DNA of 64,000 nucleotides from Hydractinia symbiolongicarpus (Eukaryota; Cnidaria; Hydrozoa; Anthoathecata; Hydractiniidae), in assembly GCF_029227915.1 (NCBI RefSeq), contig NC_079879.1, positions 248,001 to 312,000 of the forward strand, read 5' to 3'. Below the pieces are notes generated by a model. The model saw only the letters and a list, made by a program, of their open reading frames with translations, had not been told where the DNA came from and did not search any database. The number at the start of each line of letters is the position of its first letter. Positions within the stretch are counted from its first letter, which is position 1. Positions 22,789 to 35,019 of the stretch are shown here, piece by piece. The translations under genes and the position numbers were made by a program.

Positions 22789-25700
22789 AAAAATGATTTC
22801 ATTTTTGATGAGACGCTGAATAAAAGAAGTTTAACGCCGGCAAACAAAAACCCGCGATTTCCCGTATATCCCGGGCTTGGCCCGTATGGTCGAATGTATA
22901 GAAAGAAAGAACCCAGGGACTAAACTCATTTCCCAAACGATTTTTTAAATTATTTTTTTACCACTAAAACGCATGAGACTTGTAGTTTTCAAAAATTATT
23001 TCATTTTTGATGAGACGCTGAATAAAAGGAGTTTCATCGCCGGCAAACGAAAACCCGCGATTTGCCGTAAATCCCGGGCTTGACCCGTATAGTCGAATGT
23101 ATACAAAGAAAGTAAACTGGGAGTAAACTCATTTCCCGAACGATTTTTTAAATTATTTTTTCACCACTAAAACGCATGAGACTTGTAGTTTTCAAAAATG
23201 ATTTCATTTTTGAAGAGACGCTGAATAAAAGGAGTTTAATCGCCGGAAAACGAAAACCCGCGATTTGCCGTAAATCCCGGGCTTGACCCGTATAGTCAAA
23301 TGTATACAAAGAAAGTAAACTGGGAGTAAACTCATTTCCCGAACGATTTTTTAAATTAATTTTTTACCACTAAAACGCATAAGACTTGTAGTTTTCAAAA
23401 ACGATTTCATTTTTGATGAGACGCTGAATAAAAGGAGTTTAATCTCCGGCAAATGAAAACGCGCGATTTCCCGTAAATCCCGGACCCGGCCCGTATAGTC
23501 AAAAGTATACAAGGAAAGTATGCAGGGAGTAAACTCATTTCCCGAACGATTCTTTAAATTATTTTTTCACCACTAAAACGCATGAGACTTGTAGTTTTCA
23601 AAAATGATTTCATTTTTGATGAGACGCTGAATAAAAGAAGTTTAACGCCGGCAAACAAAAACCCGCGATTTCCCGTAAATCCCGGGCTTGGCCCGTATAG
23701 TCGAATGTATAGAAAGAAAGAACCCAGGGACTAAACTCATTTCCCGAACGATTTTTTAAATTATTTTTTCACCACCAAGACGCATGAGACTTGTAGTTTT
23801 TAAAAATGCTTTCATTTTTGATGAGACGCGGAATAAAAGGAGTTTAATCGCCGGCAAACGAAAACCCGCGATTTCCCGTAAATCCCGGGCTTGACACGTA
23901 TAATCGAATGTATACAAAGAAAGTAAACTGGGAGTAAACTCATTTCCCGACAGATTTTTTAAATTAATATTTTACCACTAAAACGCATAAGACTTGTAGT
24001 TTTCAAAAACGATTTCATTTTTGATGAGACGCTGAATAAAAGGAGTTTAATCTCCGGCAAACGAAAACCCGCAATTTCCCGTAAATCCTGGACTCGGCCG
24101 TTATAGTCAAAAGTATACAAAGAAAGTACCCAGGGAGTAAACTCATTTCCCGAACGATTCTTTAAATTAGTTTTCACCACTAAAAGGCATGAGACTTTTA
24201 GTTTTCAAAAACGATTTCATTTTTGATGAGGCGCTGAATAAAAGGAGTTTAATCTCCGGCAAAGGAAAACCCGCGATTTCCCGTAAATCCCGGACCCGGC
24301 CCGTATAGTCAAGAGTTTACAAAGGAAGTACGCAGGGAGTAAACTCATTTCCCGAACGATTTTTTAAATTAATTTTTCACCACTAAAACGCATGAGACTT
24401 GCAGTTTTCAAAAATGATTTCATTCTTGATGAGACGCTGAATAAAAGAAGTTTAACGCCGGCAAACAAAAACCCGCGATTTCCCGTAGATCCCAGGCTTG
24501 GCCCATATAGTCAAAAGTATACAAAGATAGTACGCAGGGAGTAAACTCATTTCCCGAACGATTCTTTAAATTAATTTTTCACCACTAAAACGCATGAGAC
24601 TTGTAGTTTTAAAAAATGATTTCATTTTTGATGAGACGCTGAGTAAAAGGAGTTTAATCTCTGGCAAACGAAAACCCGCGATTTTCCGTAAATCCCAGAC
24701 TCGGCCGTATAGTCGAATGTATACAAAGAAAGTAAACTGGGAGTAAACTCATTTCCCGAACGATTTTTTAAATTATTTTTTCACCACTAAAACGCATGAG
24801 ACTTGTAGTTTTCAAAAATGATTTCATTTTTGAAGAGACGCTGAATAAAAGGAGTTTAATCGCCGGAAAACGAAAACCCGCGATTTGCCGTAAATCCCGG
24901 GCTTGACCCGTATAGTCAAATGTATACAAAGAAAGTAAACTGGAAGTAAACTCATTTCCCGAACGATTTTTTAAATTAATTTTTTACCACTAAAACGCAT
25001 AAGACTTGTAGTTTTCAAAAACGATTTCATTTTTGATGAGACGCTGAATAAAAGGAGTTTAATCTCCGGCAAATGAAAACGCGCGATTTCCCGTAAATCC
25101 CGGACCCGGCCCGTATAGTCAAAAGTATACAAGGAAAGTATGCAGGGAGTAAACTCATTTCCCGAACGATTCTTTAAATTATTTTTTCACCACTAAAACG
25201 CATGAGACTTGTAGTTTTTAAAAATGATTTCATTTTTGATGAGACGCTGAATAAAAGAAGTTTAACGCCGGCAAACAAAAACCCGCGATTTCCCGTAAAT
25301 CCCGGGCTTGGCCCGTATAGTCGAATGTATAGAAAGAAAGAACCCAGGGACTAAACTCATTTCCCGAACGATTTTTTAAATTATTTTTTCACTACCAAGA
25401 CGCATGAGACTTGTAGTTTTTAAAAATGCTTTCATTTTTGATGAGACGCTGAATAAAAGGAGTTTAATCTCCGGCAAACGAAAACCCGCGATTTCCCGTA
25501 AATCCCGGACCGGGCCCGTATAGTCAAAAGTATACAAAGAAAGTACGCAGGGAGTAAACTCATTTCCCGAACGATTCTTTAAATTATTTTTCACCACTAA
25601 AACGCATGAGACTTGTAGTTTTCAAAAACGATTTCATTTTTGATGAGACGCTGAATAAAAGGAGTTTAATCGCCGGCAAACGAAAACCCGCAATTTCCCG

Positions 25701-28700
25701 TAAATTCCGGGCTGGACCCGTATAGTCGAATGTATACAAAGAAAGTACCCAGGGAGTAAACTCATTTCCCGAACGATTTTTCGAAATAATTTTTACCACT
25801 AAAACGCATAAGACTTGTAATTTTCAAAAACGATTTCATTCTTGATGAGACGCTGAGTAAAAGGAGTTTAATCTCCGGCAAACGAAAACCCGCGATTTCC
25901 CGTAAATCCCAGACTCGGCCCGTATAGTCAAATGTATACAAAGAAAGTACGCAGGGAGTAAACTCATTTCCCGAAGGATTCTTTAAATTATTTTTTCACC
26001 ACTAAAACGCATGAGCCTTGTAGTTTTTAAAAGTGATTTCATTTTTGATGAGACGCTGAATAAAAAAAGTTTAATCGCCGACAAACGAAAACCCGCGATT
26101 TCCCGTAAATCCCGGGCTTGGCCCGTATAGTCGAATGTATAAAAAGAAAGTACCAAGGGAGTAAACTCATTTCCCGAACGATTTTTTAATTTATTTTTTC
26201 ACCACTAAGACGCATGAGACTTGTAGTTTTCAAAAATGATTTCATTATTGATGAGACGCTGAATAAAAGGAGTTTAACCGCCGGCAAACGAAAACCCCCG
26301 ATTTCCCGTATATCCCGGACTCGGCCCGTATAGACGAATGTTTACAAAGAAAGTACGCAGGGAGTAAACTCATTTCCCGAACGATTCTTTAAATTATTTT
26401 TCACCACTAAAACGCATGAGACTTGTAGTTTTCAAAAATGATTTCATTTTTGATGAGACGCTGAATAAAAGGAGTTTAATCTCCGGCAAACGAAAACCCG
26501 CGATTTCCCGTAAATCCCGGACCCGGCCCGTATAGTCAAAAGTATACAAATAAAGTATGGAGGGAGTAAACTCATTTCCCGAACGATTCTTTAAATTATT
26601 TTTTCACCGCTAAAACGCATGAGAGTTGTAGTTTTCAAAAATGATTTCATTTTTGATGAGACGCTGAATAAAAGGAGTTTAATCTCCGGCAAACGAAAAG
26701 CCTCGATTTCCCGTAAATCCCAGACTCGGCCGTATAGTCGAATGTATACAAAGAAAGTACACTGGAAGTAAACTCATTTCCCGAACGACTTTTTAAATTA
26801 ATTTTTTGCCACTAAAACGCATGAGACTTGTAGTTTTCAAAAACGATTTCATTTTTGATGAGACGCTGAATAAAAGGAGTTTAATCGCCGGCAAACGAAA
26901 ACCCGCAATTTCCCGTAAATCCCGGACTCGGCAGGTATAGTCAAAAGTATACAAAGAAAGTACCCAGGGAGTAAACGCATTTCCCGAACTATTCTTTAAA
27001 TTATTTTTCACCACTAAAACGCATGAGACTTGTAGTTTTCAAAAACGATTTCATTTTTGATGAGACGCTGAATAAAAGGAGTTTAATCTCCGGCAAACGA
27101 AAACCCGCGATTTCCCGTAAATCCCAGGCTTGCCCCGTATAGTCAAAAGTATAAAAAGAAAGTAAACTGGGAGTAAACTCATTTCCCGAACGATTTTTTA
27201 AATTAATTTTTTACCACAAAAACGCATAAGACTTGTAGCTTTCAAAAACGATTTCTTTCTTTGTGAGACGCTGAATAAAAGGAGTTTAATCTCCGGCAAA
27301 CGAAAACCCGCGATTTCCCGTAAATCCCAGACTCGGCCGTATAGTCGAATGTATACAAAGAAAGTAAACTGGAAGTAAACTCATTTCCCGAACGATTTTT
27401 TAAATTAATTTTTTACCACAAAAACGCATAAGACTTGTAGCTTTCAAAAACGATTTCATTCTTGATGAGACGCTGAATAAAAGGAGTTTAATCTCCGGCA
27501 AACGAAAACCCGCGATTTCCCGTAAATCCCAGACTCGGCCCGTATAGTCAAAAGTATACAAAGAAAGTACGCAGGGAGTAAACTCATTTCCCGAACGATT
27601 CTTTAAATTATTTTTCACCACTAAAACGCATGAGACTTGTAGTTTTCAAAAACGATTTCATTTTTGATGAGACGCTGAATAAAAGGAGTTTAATCGCCGA
27701 CAAACGAAAACCCGCAATTTCCCGTAAATCCCGGACTCGGCCCGTATAGTCAAAAGTATACAAAGAAAGTACCCAGGGATTAAACTCATTTCCCGAACGA
27801 TTCTTTAAATTATTTTTCACCACTAAAACGCATGAGACTTGTAGTTTTCAAAAACGATTTCATTTTTGATGAGACGCTGAATAAAAGGAGTTTAATCGCC
27901 GGCAAACGAAAAACCGCAATTTCCCGTAAATCCCGGACTCGGCCCGTATAGTCAAAAGTATACAAAGAAAGTACCCAGGGAGTAAACTCATTTCCCGAAC
28001 GATTCTTTAAATTATTTTTCACCACTAAAACGCATGAGACTTGTAGTTTTCAAAAAAGATTTTATTTTTGATGAGACGCTGAATAAAAGGAGTTTAATCG
28101 CCGGCAAACGAAAACCCTCGATTTCCCGTAAATCCCAGACTCGGCCGTATAGTCGAATGTATACAAAGAAAGTAAACTGGAAGTAAACTCATTTCCCGAA
28201 CGATTTTTTAAATTAATTTTTTACCACTAAAACGCATGAGACTTGTAGTTTTCAAAAACGATTTCATTTTTGATGAGACGCTGAATAAAAGGAGTTTAAT
28301 CGCCGGCAAACGAAAACCCGCAATTTCCCGTAAACTCCGGACTCGGCAGGTATAGTCAAAAGTATACAAAGAAAGTACCCAGGGAGTAAACGCATTTCCC
28401 GAACGATTCTTTAAATTATTTTTCACCACTAAAACGCATGAGACTTGTAGTTTTCAAAAACGATTTCATTTTTGATGAGACGCTGAATAAAAGGAGTTTA
28501 ATCTCCGGCAAACGAAAACCCGCGATTTCCCGTAAATCCCGGGCTTGGCCCGTATAGTCAAAAGTATACAAAGAAAGTAAACTGGGAGAAAACTCATTTC
28601 CCGAACGATTTTTTAAATTAATTTTTTACCACAAACACGCATAAGACTTGTAGCTTTCAAAAACGATTTCATTCTTGATGAGACGCTGAATAAAAGGAGT

Positions 28701-28860
28701 TTAATCTCCGGCAAACGAAAACCCGCGATTTCCCGTAAATCTCAGACTCGGCCGTATAGTCGAATGTATACAAAGAAAGTAAACTGGAAGTAAACTCATT
28801 TCCCGAACGATTTTTTAATCTAATTTTTTACCACTAAAACGCATGAGACTTGTAGTTTTC
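22789..28860. repeat. 30-mer higher-order repeat, copy 1 (~6.07 kb)
   Basis: This is the longer copy of a large tandem duplication whose second copy starts directly after it. Distinctive contents include 'cccgtatatc' with 'gtatggtcgaatg' (22,861 on), 'gcgcgatttc' (23,461 and 25,081), 'gacacgtataatc' (23,893), 'ccgggctggacccg' (~25,708), 'gtaccaaggg' (~26,150), 'agtatggaggg' (~26,556) and 'taaatctcagac' (~28,737). All have partners in the next feature. From this block on many units have five T's instead of six before 'cacc', giving the shorter period. Confidence 0.85.
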
Positions 28861-31800
28861 AAAAATGATTTCATTTTTGATGAGACGCTGAATAAAAGAT
28901 GTTTAACGCCGGCAAACAAAAACCCGCGATTTCCCGTATATCCCGGGCTTGGCCCGTATGGTCGAATGTATAGAAAGAAAGAACCCAGGGACTAAACTCA
29001 TTTCCCGAACGATTTTTTAAATTATTTTTTCACCACTAAAACGCATGAGACTTGTAGTTTTCAAAAATTATTTCATTTTTGATGAGACGCTGAATAAAAG
29101 GAGTTTCATCGCCGGCAAACGAAAACCCGCGATTTGCCGTAAATCCCGCTTGACCCGTATAGTCGAATGTATACAAAGAAAGTAAACTGGGAGTAAACTC
29201 ATTTCCCGAACGATTTTTTAAATTATTTTTTCACCACTAAAACGCATGAGACTTGTAGTTTTCAAAAATGATTTCATTTTTGAAGAGACGCTGAATAAAA
29301 GGAGTTTAATCGCCGGAAAACGAAAACCCGCGATTTGCCGTAAATCCCGGGCTTGACCCGTATAGTCAAATGTATACAAAGAAAGTAAACTGGGAGTAAA
29401 CTCATTTCCCGAACGATTTTTTAAATTAATTTTTTACCACTAAAACGCATAAGACTTGTAGTTTTCAAAAACGATTTCATTTTTGATGAGACGCTGAATA
29501 AAAGGAGTTTAATCTCCGGCAAATGAAAACGCGCGATTTCCCGTAAATCCCGGACCCGGCCCGTATAGTCAAAAGTATACAAGGAAAGTATACAGGGACT
29601 AAACTCATTTCCCGAACGATTTTTTAAATTATTTTTTCACCACCAAGACGCATGAGACTTGTAGTTTTTAAAAATGCTTTCATTTTTGATGAGACGCGGA
29701 ATAAAAGGAGTTTTATCGCCGGCAAACGAAAACCCGCGATTTCCCGTAAATCCCGGGCTTGACACGTATAATCGAATGTATACAAAGAAAGTAAACTGGG
29801 AGTAAACTCATTTCCCGACAGATTTTTTAAATTAATATTTTACCACTAAAACGCATAAGACTTGTAGTTTTCAAAAACGATTTCATTTTTGATGAGACGC
29901 TGAATAAAAGGAGTTTAATCTCCGGCAAACGAAAACCCGCAATTTCCCGTAAATCCCGGACTCGGCCGTTATAGTCAAAAGTATACAAAGAAAGTACCCA
30001 GGGAGTAAACTCATTTCCCGAACGATTCTTTAAATTAGTTTTCACCACTAAAACGCATGAGACTTTTAGTTTTCAAAAACGATTTCATTTTTGATGAGGC
30101 GCTGAATAAAAGGAGTTTAATCTCCGGCAAAGGAAAACCCGCGATTTCCCGTAAATCCCGGACCCGGCCCGTATAGTCAAAAGTTTACAAAGGAAGTACG
30201 CAGGGAGTAAACTCATTTCCCGAACGATTTTTTAAATTAATTTTTCACCCCTAAAACGCATGAGACTTGCAGTTTTCAAAAATGATTTCATTCTTGATGA
30301 GACGCTGAATAAAAGAAGTTTAACGCCGGCAAACAAAAACCCGCGATTTCCCGTAGATCCCGGGCTTGGCCCATATAGTCAAAAGTATACAAAGATAGTA
30401 CGCAGGGAGTAAACTCATTTCCCGAACGATTCTTTAAATTAATTTTTCACCACTAAAACGCATGAGACTTGTAGTTTTAAAAAATGATTTCATTTTTGAT
30501 GAGACGCTGAATAAAAGGAGTTTAATCTCTGGCAAACGAAAACCCGCGATTTTCCGTAAATCCCAGACTCGGCCGTATAGTCGAATGTATACAAAGAAAG
30601 TAAACTGGGAGTAAACTCATTTCCCGAACGATTCTTTAAATTATTTTTCACCACTAAAACGCATGAGATTTGTAGTTTTCAAAAACGATTTCATTTTTGA
30701 TGAGACGCTGAATAAAAGGAGTTTAATCGCCGGCAAACGAAAACCCGCAATTTCCCGTAAATCCCGGACTCGGCCCGTATAGTCAAAAGTATACAAAGAA
30801 AGTACCTAGGGAGTAAACTCATTTCCCGAACGATTCTTTAAATTATTTTTCACCACTAAAACGCATGAGACTTGTAGTTTTCAAAAACGATTTCATTTTT
30901 GATGAGACGCTGAATAAAAGGAGTTTAATCGCCGGCAAACGAAAATCCGCAATTTCCCGTAAATCCCGAACTCGGCCCGTATAGTCAAAAGTATACAAAG
31001 AAAGTACCCAGGGAGTAAACTCATTTCCCGAACGATTCTTTAAATTATTTTTCACAACTAAAACGCATGAGACTTGTAGTTTTCAAAAATGATTTCATTT
31101 TTGATGAGACGCTGAATAAAAGGAGTTTAATCTCCGGCAAACGAAAACCCGCGATTTCCCGTAAATCCCGGACCCGGCCCGTATAGTCAAAAGTATACAA
31201 AGAAAGTACGCAGGGAGTAAACTCATTTCCCGAACGATTCTTTAAATTATTTTTCACCACTAAAACGCATGAGACTTGTAGTTTTCAAAAACGATTTCAT
31301 TTTTGATGAGACGCTGAATAAAAGGAGTTTAATCGCCGGCAAACGAAAACCCGCAATTTCCCGTAAATTCCGGGCTGGACCCGTATAGTCGAATGTATAC
31401 AAAGAAAGTACGCAGGGAGTAAACTCATTTCCCGAAGGATTCTTTAAATTATTTTTTCACCACTAAAACGCATGAGACTTGTAGTTTTTAAAAGTGATTT
31501 CATTTTTGATGAGACGCTGAATAAAAGAAGTTTAATCGCCGACAAACGAAAACCCGCGATTTCCCGTAAATCCCGGGCTTGGCCCGTATAGTCGAATGTA
31601 TAAAAAGAAAGTACCAAGGGAGTAAACTCATTTCCCGAACGATTTTTTAATTTATTTTTTCACCACTAAGACGCATGAGACTTGTAGTTTTCAAAAATGA
31701 TTTCATTATTTATGAGACGCTGAATAAAAGGAGGTTAACCGCCGGCAAACGAAAACCCCCGATTTCCCGTATATCCCGGACTCGGCCCGTATAGACGAAT

Positions 31801-33917
31801 GTTTACAAAGAAAGTACGCAGGGAGTAAACTCATTTCCCGAACGATTCTTTAAATTATTTTTCACCACTAAAACGCATGAGACTTGTAGTTTTCAAAAAT
31901 GATTTCATTTTTGATGAGACGCTGAATAAAAGGAGTTTAATCTCCGGCAAACGAAAACCCGCGATTTCCCGTAAATCCCGGACCCGGCCCGTATAGTCAA
32001 AAGTATACAAATAAAGTATGGAGGGAGTAAACTCATTTCCCGAACGATTCTTTAAATTATTTTTTCACCGCTAAAACGCATGAGAGTTGTAGTTTTCAAA
32101 AATGATTTCATTTTTGATGAGACGCTGAATAAAAGGAGTTTAATCTCCGGCAAACGAAAACCCGCGATTTCCCGTAAATCCCGGGCTTGGCCCGTATAGT
32201 CAAAAGTATAAAAAGAAAGTAAACTGGGAGTAAACTCATTTCCCGAACGATTTTTTAAATTAATTTTTTACCACAAAAACGCATAAGACTTGTAGCTTTC
32301 AAAAACGATTTCATTCTTGATGAGACGCTGAATAAAAGGAGTTTAATCTCCGGCAAACGAAAACCCGCGATTTCGCGTAAATCCCAGACTCGGCCGTATA
32401 GTCGAATGTATACAAAGAAAGTAAACTGGAAGTAAACTCATTTCCCGAACGATTTTTTAAATTAATTTTTTACCACAAGAACGCATAAGACTTGTAGCTT
32501 TCAAAAACGATTTCATTCTTGATGAGACGCTGAATAAAAGGAGTTTAATCTCCGGCAAACGAAAACCCGCGATTTCCCGTAAATCCCAGACTCGGCCCGT
32601 ATAGTCAAAAGTATACAAAGAAAGTACGCAGGGAGTAAACTCATTTCCCGAACGATTCTTTAAATTATTTTTCACCACTAAAACGCATGAGACTTGTAGT
32701 TTTCAAAAACGATTTCATTTTTGATGAGACGCTGAATAAAAGGAGTTTAATCGCCGGCAAACGAAAACCCGCAATTTCCCGTAAATCCCGGACTCGGCCC
32801 GTATAGTCAAAAGTATACAAAGAAAGTACCCAGGGATTAAACTCATTACCCGAACGATTCTTTAAATTATTTTTCACCACTAAAACGCATGAGACTTGTA
32901 GTTTTCAAAAACGATTTCATTTTTGATGAGACGCTGAATAAAAGGAGTTTAATCGCCGGCAAACGAAAAACCGCAATTTCCCGTAAATCCCGGACTCGGC
33001 CCGTATAGTCAAAAGTATACAAAGAAAGTACCCAGGGAGTAAACTCATTTCCCGAACGATTCTTTAAATTATTTTTCACCACTAAAACGCATGAGACTTG
33101 TAGTTTTCAAAAAAGATTTTATTTTTGATGAGACGCTGAATAAAAGGAGTTTAATCGCCGGCAAACGAAAACCCTCGATTTCCCGTAAATCCCAGACTCG
33201 GCCGTATAGTCGAATGTATACAAAGAAAGTAAACTGGAAGTAAACTCATTTCCCGAACGATTTTTTAAATTAATTTTTTACCACTAAAACGCATGAGACT
33301 TGTAGTTTTCAAAAACGATTTCATTTTTGATGAGACGCTGAATAAAAGGAGTTTAATCGCCGGCAAACGAAAACCCGCAATTTCCCGTAAATCCCGGACT
33401 CGGCAGGTAAAGTCAAAAGTATACAAAGAAAGTACCCAGGGAGTAAACGCATTTCCCGAACTATTCTTTAAATTATTTTTCACCACTAAAACGCATGAGA
33501 CTTGTAGTTTTCAAAAACGATTTCATTTTTGATGAGACGCTGAATAAAAGGAGTTTAATCTCCGGCAAACGAAAACCCGCGATTTCCCGTAAATCCCGGG
33601 CTTGGCCCGTATAGTCAAAAGTATACAAAGAAAGTAAACTGGGAGTAAACTCATTTCCCGAACGATTTTTTAAATTAATTTTTTACCACAAAAACGCATA
33701 AGACTTGTAACTTTCAAAAACGATTTCATTCTTGATGAGACGCTGAATAAAAGGAGTTTAATCTCCGGCAAACGAAAACCCGCGATTTTCCGTAAATCTC
33801 AGACTCGGCCGTATAGTCGAATGTATACAAAGAAAGTAAACTGGAAGTAAACTGATTTCCCGAACGATTTTTTAAATTAATTTTTTACCACTAAAACGCA
33901 TGAGACTTGTAGTTTTC
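28861..33917. repeat. 30-mer higher-order repeat, copy 2, shortened to 25 units
   Basis: Partner markers lie at steadily shrinking distances from copy 1: 6,072 ('cccgtatatc' 22,861/28,933), 5,868 ('gacacg' 23,893/29,761), 5,663 ('gctggac' 25,711/31,374), 5,461 ('taccaaggg' 26,151/31,612 and 'atggaggg' 26,557/32,018) and 5,057 ('ctcagactcg' 28,741/33,798). The steps are one, one, one and two monomers, so copy 2 has lost five units at four places. A fused unit at about 29,585-29,600 ('gtatacagggac') marks one of the deletion joints. Confidence 0.85.
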
Positions 33918-35019
33918 AAAAACGATTTCATTTTTGATGAGACGCTGAATAAAAGGAGTTTAATCGCCGGCAAACAAAAACCCGCAATTTCCCGTAAATC
34001 CCGGACTCGGCCCGTATAGTCAAAAGTATACAAAGAAAGTACCCAGGGAGTAAACTCATTTTCCGAACGATTCTTTAAATTATTTTTCACCACTAAAACG
34101 CATGAGACTTGTAGTTTTCAAAAACGATTTCATTTTTGATGAGACGCTGAATAAAAGGAGTTTAATCTCCGGCAAACGAAAACCCGCGATTTCCCGTAAA
34201 TCCCGGACCCGGCCCGTATAGTCAAAAGTATACAAAGAAAGTACGCAGGGTGTAAACTCCTTTCCCGAACGATTTTTTAAATTACTTTTTCACAACTAAA
34301 ACGCATGAGACTTGTAGTTTTCAAAAATGATTTCATTCTTGATGAGACGCTGAATAAAAGACGTTTAACGCCGGCAAACAAAAACCCGCGATTTCCCGTA
34401 GATCCCGGGCTTGGCCCGTATAGTCAAAAGTATACAAAGAAAGTACGCAGGGAGTAAACTCATTTCCCGAACGATTCTTTAAATTAATTTTTCACCACTA
34501 AAACGCATGAGACTTGTAGTTTTCAAAAATGATTTCATTTTTGATGAGACCCTGAATAAAAGGAGTTTAATCTCTGGCAAACGAAAACCCGCGATTTCCC
34601 GTAAATCCCAGACTCGGCCGTATAGTCGAATGTATACAAAGAAAGTACCCAGGGAGTAAACTCATTTCCCGAACGATTCTGTAAATTATTTTTCACCACT
34701 AAAACGCATGAGACTTGTAGTTTTGAAAAATGATTTCATTTTTGATGAGACGCTGAATAAAAGGAGTTTAATCTCCGGCAAACGAAAACCCGCGATTTCC
34801 CGTAAATCCCGGACCCTGCCCGTATAGTCAAAAGTATACAAATAAAGTATGCAGGGAGTAAACTCATTTCCCGAACGATTCTTTAAATTATTTTTTCACC
34901 GCTAAAACGCATGAGACTTGTAGTTTTCAAAAATGATTTCATTTTTGATGAGACGCTGAATAAAAGAAGTTTCACGCCGGCAAACAAAAACCCGCGATTT
35001 CCCGTAGATCCCGGGCTTG
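33918..35019. repeat. Satellite block between HORs
   Basis: About five and a half units. It carries the 'gtgtaaactcctttcccg' variant at 34,250, which reappears near 39,915, 40,927, 44,569, 45,176 and 50,031, and 'aaagacgtttaacgcc' units that lack the usual 'ggagtttaatc' text. No gene seen. Confidence 0.65.
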
